Origin: Gemmatimonadota bacterium
GTDB lineage: Bacteria; Gemmatimonadota; Gemmatimonadetes; Longimicrobiales; Gaopeijiaceae
Direction of reading: 5' to 3'
Length of the DNA: 64,000 nucleotides
Assembly: GCA_027623325.1 (NCBI GenBank)
Contig: JAQBXY010000003.1
Coordinates: 1 to 64,000, forward strand
The position numbers and the translations under genes are program-made. Positions 50,582 through 59,400 of the stretch are shown here, piece after piece (position 1 is the stretch's first letter; each line of letters opens with the position of its first letter). Below the pieces are notes generated by a model. That model saw nothing but the letters and a program-made list of their open reading frames with translations. It ran no database searches and was not told where the DNA came from.

Positions 50582-52684
50582 ATGACCACTTCGTCGGCCA
50601 ATCACTGGCTAAAAGACGTAGCAGCCCACGCCGGCATGGACTTGGACCTGCCGAGGCGTCCGGACATTGCTTCGGTCCGGAACGCTTGGCCCGGAGTGGC
50701 ACGTGCTTGCCGCCTCCCCGACGACAAGTTCACGCAGCGAGTAGCAGGATACTTCCGCATGGGCGTGGCGGACGTCTCCACGTATGACCCGCAATCGGTA
50801 AAGCTCATCCCCGAAGCGATTGCGAGACGGTACGGGCTTCTGGCGCTGAGTTCTACCGATGCGTCGATCGTAGTCGCTACGTCCGACCCTGCGAACCGCG
50901 CTGCCCATCGCGACATCGTCGCCCACTCCAGTCGGCAACCGGTGTTCATGATGGCGAGCCCCACGGTTCTCGGTCATGCGCTCGAACGAGCCTACGCACC
51001 AGCTCGAGCTCCGAAGAACGCTCTTCAGACGCTGGTCGCCCAGGTGGCGGAGAGTGACTTCCAGGTCGTGACGAATCAGGGGAAGGGGTTGTTCACGAGC
51101 TTCGAGCTCGAAGATCCGGGTGTCGTCAAACTCGGCGAAATCGTCCTTCAACAGGGCCTCCGCTATCGCGCGACGGAGATTCACGTCGAGCCCGGTGCGA
51201 CGAACGGACGTGTTCGGTACCGCATTGATGGAGTACTCCATCACGTGGTGGACCTGCCGCCCGCGGCTCACAATCGATTGGTCGCCCGCCTGAAGCATCT
51301 CGCCTTCGAACAGCCGGGCGCCAATCCAGAAGACGGCTTCACGGTTCGGATCTCATCCGATGTCTACAAGCAGGCCCACCTCCTCACGACTCCCACGCCG
51401 GATGGGGAGCTCGTGTGGATTCGGCTCGTGAGTCCGAACGTGGTCCCGTCGCTGGATGATCTGGGATTCGATGGCCCGGAGGACCGGAAGATCCGCCAAG
51501 TCCTCGCCAAGAAGGAGGGCCTGGTGCTGGTTACGGGTCCTGCCCGATCGGGGACGACGAGCTTCATCTATGCGGCACTACACTCCCTCGAGAGTCAGGC
51601 CGTAATTTCGCTCGAAGGCCGGCCTGAGTTGGTCGTTCCGGGCGTCACTCAGATTCGGTACGACCCATCGACCGGACTCTCCTTCGCGGAAACGCTACAA
51701 CAGCTGCTCGATCGAGCCCCCGACGTGATCCACGCCGGTGAGATCCGTGACCTGGCAACCGCGAGGATCGTCCTGCGCACCGCCGTAACCGGCCGCAAGA
51801 TTCTCGCGACGGTTCACACGTCCGATGCCGTGTCCGGCGTTCGTCGACTGGTAGACATGGGACTCGCATCGGGGCGGTTGGCCGAGTCCCTGCATGCGGT
51901 CATATCGCTGCGACTCGTTCGAAAACTCTGTGAGTCGTGTGCACGCGCCTTCGATCCGGAGCGCGATGCGAAGTCCCGTGAAGCGAAGCTCGCCTCGGTG
52001 CTCGGCGTTCCACCGGTGATGCGAGCCGTCGGTTGTCGCGCGTGCGCTGGAACGGGGTACCTGCACCAGATCCCCATCCCGGAGATTCTCGTGGTGTCGC
52101 CAGCCATGCGAATGGTGCTCGCTCGGTCGCCGAACGACATCGAGCTGTTACGAGCCGCGCAGGCCGACGGTATGCGAACGTTCGCCGAGGTGGGCCTCGA
52201 ACGGGTCGCGAATGGCCTGACCACCGTGGAAGAAATCGAGCGCGTACTCGGGGTCGTGCCGACCCGCGACGAAACCGCAGATTCGGTCGGCCCGGTTCTC
52301 GTCGTCGACGACGAGGAGCAAGACCGCCTCATCGTGTCGAGCGTACTTCGTCAGATGGGATTTCAGGTACGGGAGGCGACCGACGTCGCGACGGCAAAGA
52401 GCATGCTCGAATCAGGCGACGAAGCATTCTCCATGGTCATGATGGACCTGTACATGCCCGGGTCCGATGGAACGGAACTTCTGCGGAGCATTCGGCAGTC
52501 TCTGTCGACTCAGTCGCTTCCGGTCATCGTGCTCACGAGTTCGGCCAACCCCCGCGATGAACTCGAACTTCTCGAGGCCGGAGCCGATGACTTTCTCCTC
52601 AAGCCGGTTGTCGCCGAGCGCCTCGAAGCGCGCGTGCGAGCGGTCCTGAGGCGGAGCGGGGTCCGCATCGCAGCAGGTGGTTAA
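50582..52684 (+). CDS. GspE/PilB-like ATPase with degenerate Walker A, fused to a receiver domain
   Basis: 700 residues. The T2SS-E N-terminal domain (about 1-160) is followed by the secretion-ATPase core: ATEIHVEP, the P-loop position GPARSGTTS (319-327; Lys replaced by Thr), Walker B-like DVIHAGEIRDLATA (381-394) and ATVHTSDAVSGVRRLVDMG. The zinc knuckles are C450, C453, C485 and C488. Residues about 572-688 are a receiver domain with acidic pocket VVDDEEQD, phospho-acceptor D622 in MMDLYMPG, Thr in VIVLTSS and Lys in FLLKPV. ATG 50582 is chosen because the N-terminal domain begins there. Without the P-loop lysine ATP turnover is doubtful, so it may be a regulatory subunit for a pilus or secretion motor controlled by phosphorylation. 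Confidence 0.85.
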   Translation: MTTSSANHWLKDVAAHAGMDLDLPRRPDIASVRNAWPGVARACRLPDDKFTQRVAGYFRMGVADVSTYDPQSVKLIPEAIARRYGLLALSSTDASIVVATSDPANRAAHRDIVAHSSRQPVFMMASPTVLGHALERAYAPARAPKNALQTLVAQVAESDFQVVTNQGKGLFTSFELEDPGVVKLGEIVLQQGLRYRATEIHVEPGATNGRVRYRIDGVLHHVVDLPPAAHNRLVARLKHLAFEQPGANPEDGFTVRISSDVYKQAHLLTTPTPDGELVWIRLVSPNVVPSLDDLGFDGPEDRKIRQVLAKKEGLVLVTGPARSGTTSFIYAALHSLESQAVISLEGRPELVVPGVTQIRYDPSTGLSFAETLQQLLDRAPDVIHAGEIRDLATARIVLRTAVTGRKILATVHTSDAVSGVRRLVDMGLASGRLAESLHAVISLRLVRKLCESCARAFDPERDAKSREAKLASVLGVPPVMRAVGCRACAGTGYLHQIPIPEILVVSPAMRMVLARSPNDIELLRAAQADGMRTFAEVGLERVANGLTTVEEIERVLGVVPTRDETADSVGPVLVVDDEEQDRLIVSSVLRQMGFQVREATDVATAKSMLESGDEAFSMVMMDLYMPGSDGTELLRSIRQSLSTQSLPVIVLTSSANPRDELELLEAGADDFLLKPVVAERLEARVRAVLRRSGVRIAAGG

Positions 52685-53970
52685 GGAAGTCCCTCCAGGC
52701 TCTTCTTCAGGACATCCATCGTCATGGAGAAGCTTCGCAGGGCGGTGAGCGGGTCGTACGCCACCAGCATGGCGCCCTGGTAGCCTAGCCGGTCCGGGCT
52801 ACTCCGCGAGAACGCCATCAGGGTCCGAGCCAGGCGCTCCTTGCCCTTCTCGTCCGCCTCATCCGTCGGATTCTGAACGAATAGCTCGTTCAATGAGAGC
52901 GGCTGAGCCCTTCCTTCGAGTAGGGCCAACGTGACGATGGCCACGAGTGTGTTGTGCGGAAAGTTGAAGTGGAGCGCGAGCGGCGAATACGCTTCCTTCG
53001 AGGGTCGGTGCTCCTGGGCGTCCTCGAGGAATCGGGTGCCGTAGCGCTGCAAGAGGTCCAATACCTCGGCATAGTCGGATCCGTAGCCGGCCAGCGCGCC
53101 AGGAGCCTTTCCCCTGAACGCCCACGGGTCCGCAGCCAACCCCTGAACCAACCCCCCCACGACGCGAGCGCGCTCCTCACTCATCACGTTGCCATCGACC
53201 GAGCGGGCGTATCCGCGCAGGAGCGTCAAGACCGAGTTCAGAAGCCACGGATAGTCCCCGACGTTGTCGTTCCTCATGCGTACGACGTCGCGGTCGTACA
53301 TGAGCCAGAGGCCCCAGCGCAGGTGGGCGCTGAGCACCGCGGTGCTAACCCTAGCGAACGTCATCTGATGCCTCTCACTCAGCTGGGTCACGCGCTGGAT
53401 GAGACGGTCGTAGGCCTGTTCTTCCGGGTGGAACTGTGACAGCCCGTAGATGAGGAGCGTTTCCGCGTCGTCGACGAAGTGGTGACCGCTGCCCTCCGCC
53501 CCCTGCAACGCACCTACCAACTCTGTAAGTCGATCAAGGTTGGTATCGGCATCGGCGTCGTCCCATACCCGCATAGCGCACAAAGCCAGAAGGTGCAGGA
53601 AGTAATAGTCCAGGAGAATGGCCAGCGAGACTGCCGCGTTCGAGTGCTCCGAGCGGGCGCGCTGGTGGAAGTCGAGCATGAGCACGGGCACGATGTCTTC
53701 CGTGAAGCGATGCTCATTGTGATCCCACGCGTGAAGTACCCGAAACCCGTCCTGTCGGGTCTGGGCGTCGAGGCGTTTGACCCACTTGTCGAACGTCTTC
53801 GTCGCGGATCCCGCGCGGAACCCATGCGCGCCCATGCTCGAACGGAGTCGGCGAAACCAATCCTCTTCCCCGCCAGTCCGCATGATCTCGGAGACGATCT
53901 CGGCTCGGACACCTCCGGCGAGCACGGACTCGAGTTCCCCAAATGCGTCGAGGATCAAAGACTTTTGCAC
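52681..53970 (-). CDS. Hypothetical protein, largely alpha-helical
   Basis: 429 residues, predicted mostly helical, with no signal peptide and no motif I recognise. A hydrophobic segment (VSLAILLDYYFLHLLALCAMRVW, about 115-137) is moderately apolar but interrupted by charged or aromatic residues, so it is probably a buried helix. Codon use is typical of the window and the frame is intact. It starts eight bases after the asparaginase stop on the same strand, so it is likely cotranscribed with it. Its 3' end overlaps the stop of the GspE-like gene by four bases. Confidence 0.6.
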   Translation of the reverse strand: MQKSLILDAFGELESVLAGGVRAEIVSEIMRTGGEEDWFRRLRSSMGAHGFRAGSATKTFDKWVKRLDAQTRQDGFRVLHAWDHNEHRFTEDIVPVLMLDFHQRARSEHSNAAVSLAILLDYYFLHLLALCAMRVWDDADADTNLDRLTELVGALQGAEGSGHHFVDDAETLLIYGLSQFHPEEQAYDRLIQRVTQLSERHQMTFARVSTAVLSAHLRWGLWLMYDRDVVRMRNDNVGDYPWLLNSVLTLLRGYARSVDGNVMSEERARVVGGLVQGLAADPWAFRGKAPGALAGYGSDYAEVLDLLQRYGTRFLEDAQEHRPSKEAYSPLALHFNFPHNTLVAIVTLALLEGRAQPLSLNELFVQNPTDEADEKGKERLARTLMAFSRSSPDRLGYQGAMLVAYDPLTALRSFSMTMDVLKKSLEGLP

Positions 53971-53977
53971 GGCGGGC

Positions 53978-55030
53978 TCAGCGGTCGAAGTAGGCGCGCA
54001 AGCGTTCGGAATCCGTGGTGCGGGTCATCGCGATCATGAGCAGAACTCGTGCCTTCTGCGGGCTGAGATTATCGGCCTGCACGACACCGATGTCGAGCAG
54101 CTCGATGTTGTTCGTATAGAGTGGGACGATTCGCCCGGTGAGGACACGAGACGAGACCACGACGGGGATTCCGCGGGCCCGCACCTTCGTGAGCGCCGCG
54201 AGTGTGGGCTTGCTCACATGGCCGAGGCCGACACCCGCGACGACCAGGCCGTCGAGATTGCCATCCTCGAGAAGCAGTTCGATCGCACGCCCGTCCGATC
54301 CGGCGTACTCAGCGATGATCGCAACGTTGCCGAGGGCGGCGCCCGCCTCGAGCGCGATCGTCTGGCGGCGCATCGGCCTGCGATAGAACCGGACGGTCTC
54401 GATGTCCGCGACACCGAGGAGCCCAAAGTCGAGGGTCTGGAAGGTCTCCACATCGAGCGTGTTGGTTTTGGTGACCTCCCGAGCCGCGTTGATCTGGCCA
54501 TTCATGACGACCAACGTGCCCATACCAACCGCCTCCTCGGAGATCGCGACCCTGACGGCGTTCAGCATGTTCCTGGGCCCGTCCGTGTCGTACATCGTCG
54601 GGGCCCGCTGCGCACCGACGACGACAACAGGCTTGTCGCTCGTCACCGAAAGATCCAGAAAGTACGCGGTCTCTTCGAGCGTGTCTGTGCCGTGGGTGAC
54701 CACGATAGCGGTGACGTCCGATCTCGCCAGCAGCTCGTTCGCCCGGTCGGACAGTGCGCGCCAGATCGCGGGCGTCATATCGCTGCTGTTGATATTGGCG
54801 ATCTGCTCGACGGTGACCTGAGCGATCTCGCCGAGGCCCTCGACCGAGCTGACGATCTCGTCTCCCGTGAGTGCGGCCCTGAGCGCTCCCACCTCTTCAT
54901 CGTATACGCTAGCGATGGTGCCACCCGTGGCGAGCACCACGACGCGCGGAAGCTGAGCCTCACCCGCGCGCGCCCCAAGCACCAACAGAACAGACACCAC
55001 CGCTGCCGTGATGAACCGGTGCTTATTCAT
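53978..55030 (-). CDS. L-asparaginase, type II-like, exported
   Basis: About 350 residues. A signal peptide (HRFITAAVVSVLLVLGARAGEAQ) precedes the asparaginase fold with both catalytic threonine motifs: VLATGGTIAS and VVTHGTDTLEETAYFLDL, plus IANINSSDMTP. It hydrolyses asparagine to aspartate and ammonia in the periplasm. ATG 55030 starts the signal peptide; the 65 in-frame residues upstream have no coding character. It lies 61 bp downstream of the VOC-fold gene, at the tail of the lipid-synthase operon. A link in function is not obvious. Confidence 0.92.
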   Translation of the reverse strand: MNKHRFITAAVVSVLLVLGARAGEAQLPRVVVLATGGTIASVYDEEVGALRAALTGDEIVSSVEGLGEIAQVTVEQIANINSSDMTPAIWRALSDRANELLARSDVTAIVVTHGTDTLEETAYFLDLSVTSDKPVVVVGAQRAPTMYDTDGPRNMLNAVRVAISEEAVGMGTLVVMNGQINAAREVTKTNTLDVETFQTLDFGLLGVADIETVRFYRRPMRRQTIALEAGAALGNVAIIAEYAGSDGRAIELLLEDGNLDGLVVAGVGLGHVSKPTLAALTKVRARGIPVVVSSRVLTGRIVPLYTNNIELLDIGVVQADNLSPQKARVLLMIAMTRTTDSERLRAYFDR

Positions 55031-55091
55031 GGTGCGACTCTCCGAGACGAATTGGGCGAAGGGAGGAAATTCCCTAGATGGCGACACGCTC

Positions 55092-55706
55092 CTACCGCAG
55101 CTCGATGACTCCACGGAGTGTGCGGATCGTGGCGATGACAGCGGGAGCATCTCCCAGCTCGACCGGAATGTCGAGCCCGAGGGCACGCAGCCATACTTCC
55201 ACGGTGGCAGGATCAGGGTGTTCAAGCCGCGCGCTGAGGAATGTACTGATCGCGGGAAGAGTACGGCACGGATGACGGGTCTTACCCCAGTCGATGAAGA
55301 ACGGGATGACTCCGCCCGCCCGTTCCGCCCAGGGGTCGGTGACGGTCCAGCTCACACGACTTCCGTCCGGCCTGGTTCGGCCACCCGGCGCGGGATCACC
55401 GAGATCGATGCCGGCGGCCCGACCACGAGCCACCAGAGCCGGAAGATCCGGCGCCGCCGCACACCACGTCACGAGCCGTGGCGCGGCCAGGTCGTCCAGG
55501 CCGAACCAACGCGGCCGCTCTGGGTCAGGCTGATCGGGGTCGATGCTCACGACCTCCATATAGGTCGAAGGTCCGAGGCCGACTAGTCGATTGCGCGTGC
55601 CGAAGCCGTGATGCTGTCCTCCGGCCTTCATCTCGACCCCAAAGAGGTCCTCGATGGTTCGCACACCTTCATCGAGGTCCGGCGCGGCGAAGACTAAATG
55701 ATCCAC
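55092..55706 (-). CDS. VOC-superfamily (glyoxalase-like) protein
   Basis: 204 residues. The N-terminal MDHLVFAAPDLDEGVRTIEDLFGVEMKAGGQHHGFGTRNRLVGLG and STYMEVVSIDPDQPDPERPRWFGLD are the glyoxalase-like-3 pattern: a paired beta-alpha-beta-beta-beta module with a metal-site-like His (DHLVF) and Glu (YMEVV). Its ATG lies 13 bp inside the 3' end of the phosphopantetheinyl transferase gene, so the two are cotranscribed and probably translationally coupled. Some VOC proteins act on small acyl or aldehyde substrates. Function here is unknown, but linkage to the lipid synthase is strong. Confidence 0.8.
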   Translation of the reverse strand: MDHLVFAAPDLDEGVRTIEDLFGVEMKAGGQHHGFGTRNRLVGLGPSTYMEVVSIDPDQPDPERPRWFGLDDLAAPRLVTWCAAAPDLPALVARGRAAGIDLGDPAPGGRTRPDGSRVSWTVTDPWAERAGGVIPFFIDWGKTRHPCRTLPAISTFLSARLEHPDPATVEVWLRALGLDIPVELGDAPAVIATIRTLRGVIELR

Positions 55707-56410
55707 GAGCCCTCCTCGGGCCGAACGAAATCCAATTGATCGATGACTTCCGCACTCGCGACCGCAGCTGCGTAGCCGGTCGCCGGAGAGAATACCCGGA
55801 GGCGCCCTTCTCTCTCCTCCCCCTGCACATCGAGTTCTCCTTCCCGACCGCTCATGAGTCGAAGTCCCGCTCCGTGGCGCTTCGCGAGCGCTTCCTTCGC
55901 GGTCCAGACGCGCATGAACTCGACGTCCACGTCCTCATCGGCGAACCCACTCAAGCGGGCGTTCTCCGAAGCGGCAAACCAACGGCTGGCGATCGACCGC
56001 GCGCGCGGAACGGCACGCAGTCGCTCAACGTCCAATCCCACGCTGGATACGGTTCCGACCGCTACGCAAAAAAGATCGCCGGAGTGCGCCACGGAGAACG
56101 CGAACGTCGGGCCCAGCATGTCGGCCGGAAGTAGGACCGGCTTGCCACCGGGCGCCGTCACGATCCCGACGTCGCCGGGCGCACGGGACAGGTACTCGCC
56201 CAAAATCAGCCGTAGCACGGAGCGGCGCGCGACCAAGCGCCTCCTAGTCTTCTCCTCGCCGAGCGCTGCGGCCCTCACTCGCTCCTGTTCCGACATCACC
56301 TCCGCGTCGGCGAGTCGCTCGAACCACGCCTCGGTGGTGTCGAGAACCCACACGTGGGGCCGACCGGGGTCGGGCGGCCGCCTTCCGCTCGCGCCGGAAG
56401 GCTTCGCCAC
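55694..56410 (-). CDS. 4'-phosphopantetheinyl transferase (Sfp type)
   Basis: 238 residues. It transfers phosphopantetheine from CoA to the carrier-protein serine. The magnesium/CoA motifs are VGLDVERL and FMRVWTAKEALAKRHG (WxxKEAxxK), with LGPTFAFSVAHSGDLFCVAVG before them. The GTG start at 56410 is chosen: it lies four bases after the megasynthase stop (TAA, GCGC, GTG), with GGCAGG upstream. The longer in-frame extension would run back inside the megasynthase gene. The position right behind the synthase says its target is the ACP array of the upstream protein. Confidence 0.92.
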   Translation of the reverse strand: MAKPSGASGRRPPDPGRPHVWVLDTTEAWFERLADAEVMSEQERVRAAALGEEKTRRRLVARRSVLRLILGEYLSRAPGDVGIVTAPGGKPVLLPADMLGPTFAFSVAHSGDLFCVAVGTVSSVGLDVERLRAVPRARSIASRWFAASENARLSGFADEDVDVEFMRVWTAKEALAKRHGAGLRLMSGREGELDVQGEEREGRLRVFSPATGYAAAVASAEVIDQLDFVRPEEGSWII

Positions 56411-56414
56411 GCGC

Positions 56415-59400
56415 TTACCTGCCCCCGGAGCGAACCCGAATCGCGAACGACGGCACCTCGTAGATGCGCAGGCCGTCGACCCACTGTGTGCCATACAGTG
56501 TCAGGGTGACCGACTCGCCCTCAACGATCTCGACCTCGAGTGCCTCGACTTCGGTGACCACTTCCTTGTTCAGAGGCACGACCTGTCCCCGATATCGCCA
56601 GGCCAGGGGGAAGCCTACGATCGGATGTTCCCAAACCGGACTCTCGAGATCATCGAGCCACCCCTTCAAATGCATCAGTGCACGAGCCGACTGTACCAGC
56701 GCCTCGAGACCGAGCGACCCGGGCTGAACCGGATCTTCGTAAAAGTGTGACTTGAAGTACCACGAGTCGCAGTGAATGCGCTGAAAAGTGCGAATCCGAC
56801 CCAGTCCGGCGTCGCCCGCATCTTCCCAGAACCCCGTGATCTCGTCGAGCATGCGCATCTTTCCACTCGCCATGCTCGGGAGATGAGCGAGTGCGCCCCC
56901 TCCGTCAGTGAGCGTCATCGGTGCGAGCAGCGACACCTCATCGCGCCGTGCGCGCATGGCATCCGTGGTCGATAGGCCTCGCTGATCTTCGAGGATCTTC
57001 GGACTGAAGAAGCCGAAGTCGGTCGTCAGCGTCATGATCGGACCGTTCGCGTCCTCACATGAGACATCGAAGAAGACGATGCTGGTACCCGCGGCCTTCG
57101 CGAACCTGGTCAGCTTGGTGGTGAGGGTCAGCGTGCCGATGTCCGGCGGGATGGGTCGATGAAGAATGCACTTCTCGCCATCGAGATTGCGGAACGCCAC
57201 GTCACCGGGCGTATCGGCGAAGAAGTTCAGATACGACGCGAACCACCCACACGGTTGTAAAAGAGCCTCCACGATGATGGCGAAGGGCATGTGCCCCTGA
57301 CCCTCGTCGAAGTACCACGCGTCCGGGTCGACCTCGAACGTCGAGACCAAGGTACCGCCCTCGGATGCCGAGGCAGGAGCCACATCGACCGACAGGATGC
57401 TGCTCACGAAGTGGTACGGCGGACCCGGGAGCCGCGGGCATTTCAGGGCTCCATCGAACTTGGTGAACATTCGTCCGAACGCGTCGCTCGGACGGCCCCA
57501 GGCACATGACAGGAGAGCCCCGTAGTCACCACGTACGTCGCTGTCTCCCGGTCCCACGAGCCTGGGGGCCTCGATCCCTTCGAGGAACTCGGGCATCGTA
57601 GTGAGCGGGAAGTCAGGAACGAGGCGTAACCCGAATCGGCGACACTGGAACACCTTGAAGCCGTCACTCTTGCACAGCAAAGAAGCGTAGACCTCGGGGA
57701 AGTCACCATCGACGACCTCCTCGATGAAGACCTCGTATTCCAGCGTGTGCGGACCGTCCGGGATTACCTGCCCCCGACACAGGAAGCGCGCCAGCTCACC
57801 CGGTACGGGTTCGAAGCGCCAACCGTCGCGACGGACGGTGAACCCCATCGCGGCCATCGTGAACGACAGCGCCTGCGTCGCCGCATCCGCCATCAGTGTT
57901 CCGGGCATGCAGGGGTCGTTCTTGAAGTGCCCCGCGTAAAACCATGCGTTAGCCGGTACATGGGCCTCGGCCCGCAGGTACCCGCGACCCCATGGGCCAC
58001 CCTCCGGATCGAACAGCGGGACGTGATCGATGAGTTTCAGGCGACCCGCCGGAGTGTTCGGTGTTCGGGTGTGGCTCGCAGCCAACTCGAAGCCCGCACC
58101 GAAACAGCGATAGGCGTCGCCGTCGACCCAGTGCTGCAGGTCCTCGCGCGAGAAGCTGCGCTTCGTCGTCAGGCGCGGTGCCGGGTCCAGTCGGGCGTCC
58201 GGCTTGGGCTCGTCGTCCGCGGCGTCCCAAAGCACACCGCCTGACCCCGCCAATTCCTCATTCGTAAAGAAGCCTGCCTGCCCATTGCGGACCGAGATCA
58301 GCAGGCGGTCACCGACATAACAGTCGTAGTGGAAGAAGAAGAGTCGGACGTCACCGGTCTTTGCGTGCCCATCCACGTAGATGTCATACGTCAACGTCTC
58401 ACCCGGCGCGGGTAGCTCGCCGTAGAACGTCAGGTCGCACCCCAACAGGCGATACACCCGGTCGCTCTGGTTCTGGAAGTCCGCCCCCAACCAGGAGATC
58501 AGAAGCAGATCCGCCTGGCCGGACTCGATGACGACACCCGGGGCCATGCGGCCCGCGTGCAGGTACCAGGTGTCCGACTGAACGTCGGTCTCCGTGACCA
58601 CGCGGCCCTTCTTCATGGTGCCGGGCTCACCTTCGATCATCAGCGCCCGATCCGCGAACAGCAGTGGCGGCTCGGGCATCCTCACCTGCCGCTCAAAGCC
58701 ATCCTGCTTTTCGAACAGCGAACCGAAGATCTCCGAGATCTTCCCGCCGGCGTGGACTTCCAGCTGCTCTCGCGTCAGGAAGACGGTCGCCGGCATCGTG
58801 GAACGATCGATCGGTGGCGGGATCGGTATGACAGGTGACGGCGCGCCGCCCCCTGCCTTGGCAGGTGGGGCCGCTGTCGTCGTGGCCGAATGGGTCGGCG
58901 CCAGGGGTGCCGCAACCGGAGGAAGCGGAGCAACCGGCGCGGTCGCCGCCGGAGCGAGCCTCACTTCGGCAGGCGGAGCGAGGGGCACGGGGGCGGGGGG
59001 CGCAGCCGGTGACCGGACCGGCGTGTCCTGGACGACGACTCTGACATCCGGCTCACGGGCTGGCAGAGTGGGCGCACCGGCATTCATGGCCGTCGCGGCA
59101 CCCAAGGCGCCGTGGAGCCCGAGCGCCAGAAACGCGTCGTGCGTCTCCTTCTGGCCACGCAGGAAATCGGCGTGAGCCTGAGCAATGGAATTGAAGAGGT
59201 CGAGAGCGGGATTTTGACCCGCTTCGACCCAGCCTCCCAACGGCGCCGTGGCGACTGTATTACCCGCGTGTTCGACCCCGGCCACCGGAGCGGTTGCTAC
59301 GATCGACTGGCTCATGGCCGCCGGCGCAGCCGCGGCTCGCCCTCCATTGAAGTGCCGGGAAACATCGTAGCCCAGGCCCCCCGTCGGGGGAGGAGCCATC

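Noticed and set aside
53777-55108. A 443-residue plus-strand frame opposite asparaginase.
   Set aside because: Asparaginase on the minus strand has both catalytic threonine motifs and a signal peptide. The opposite frame has no recognisable domain.
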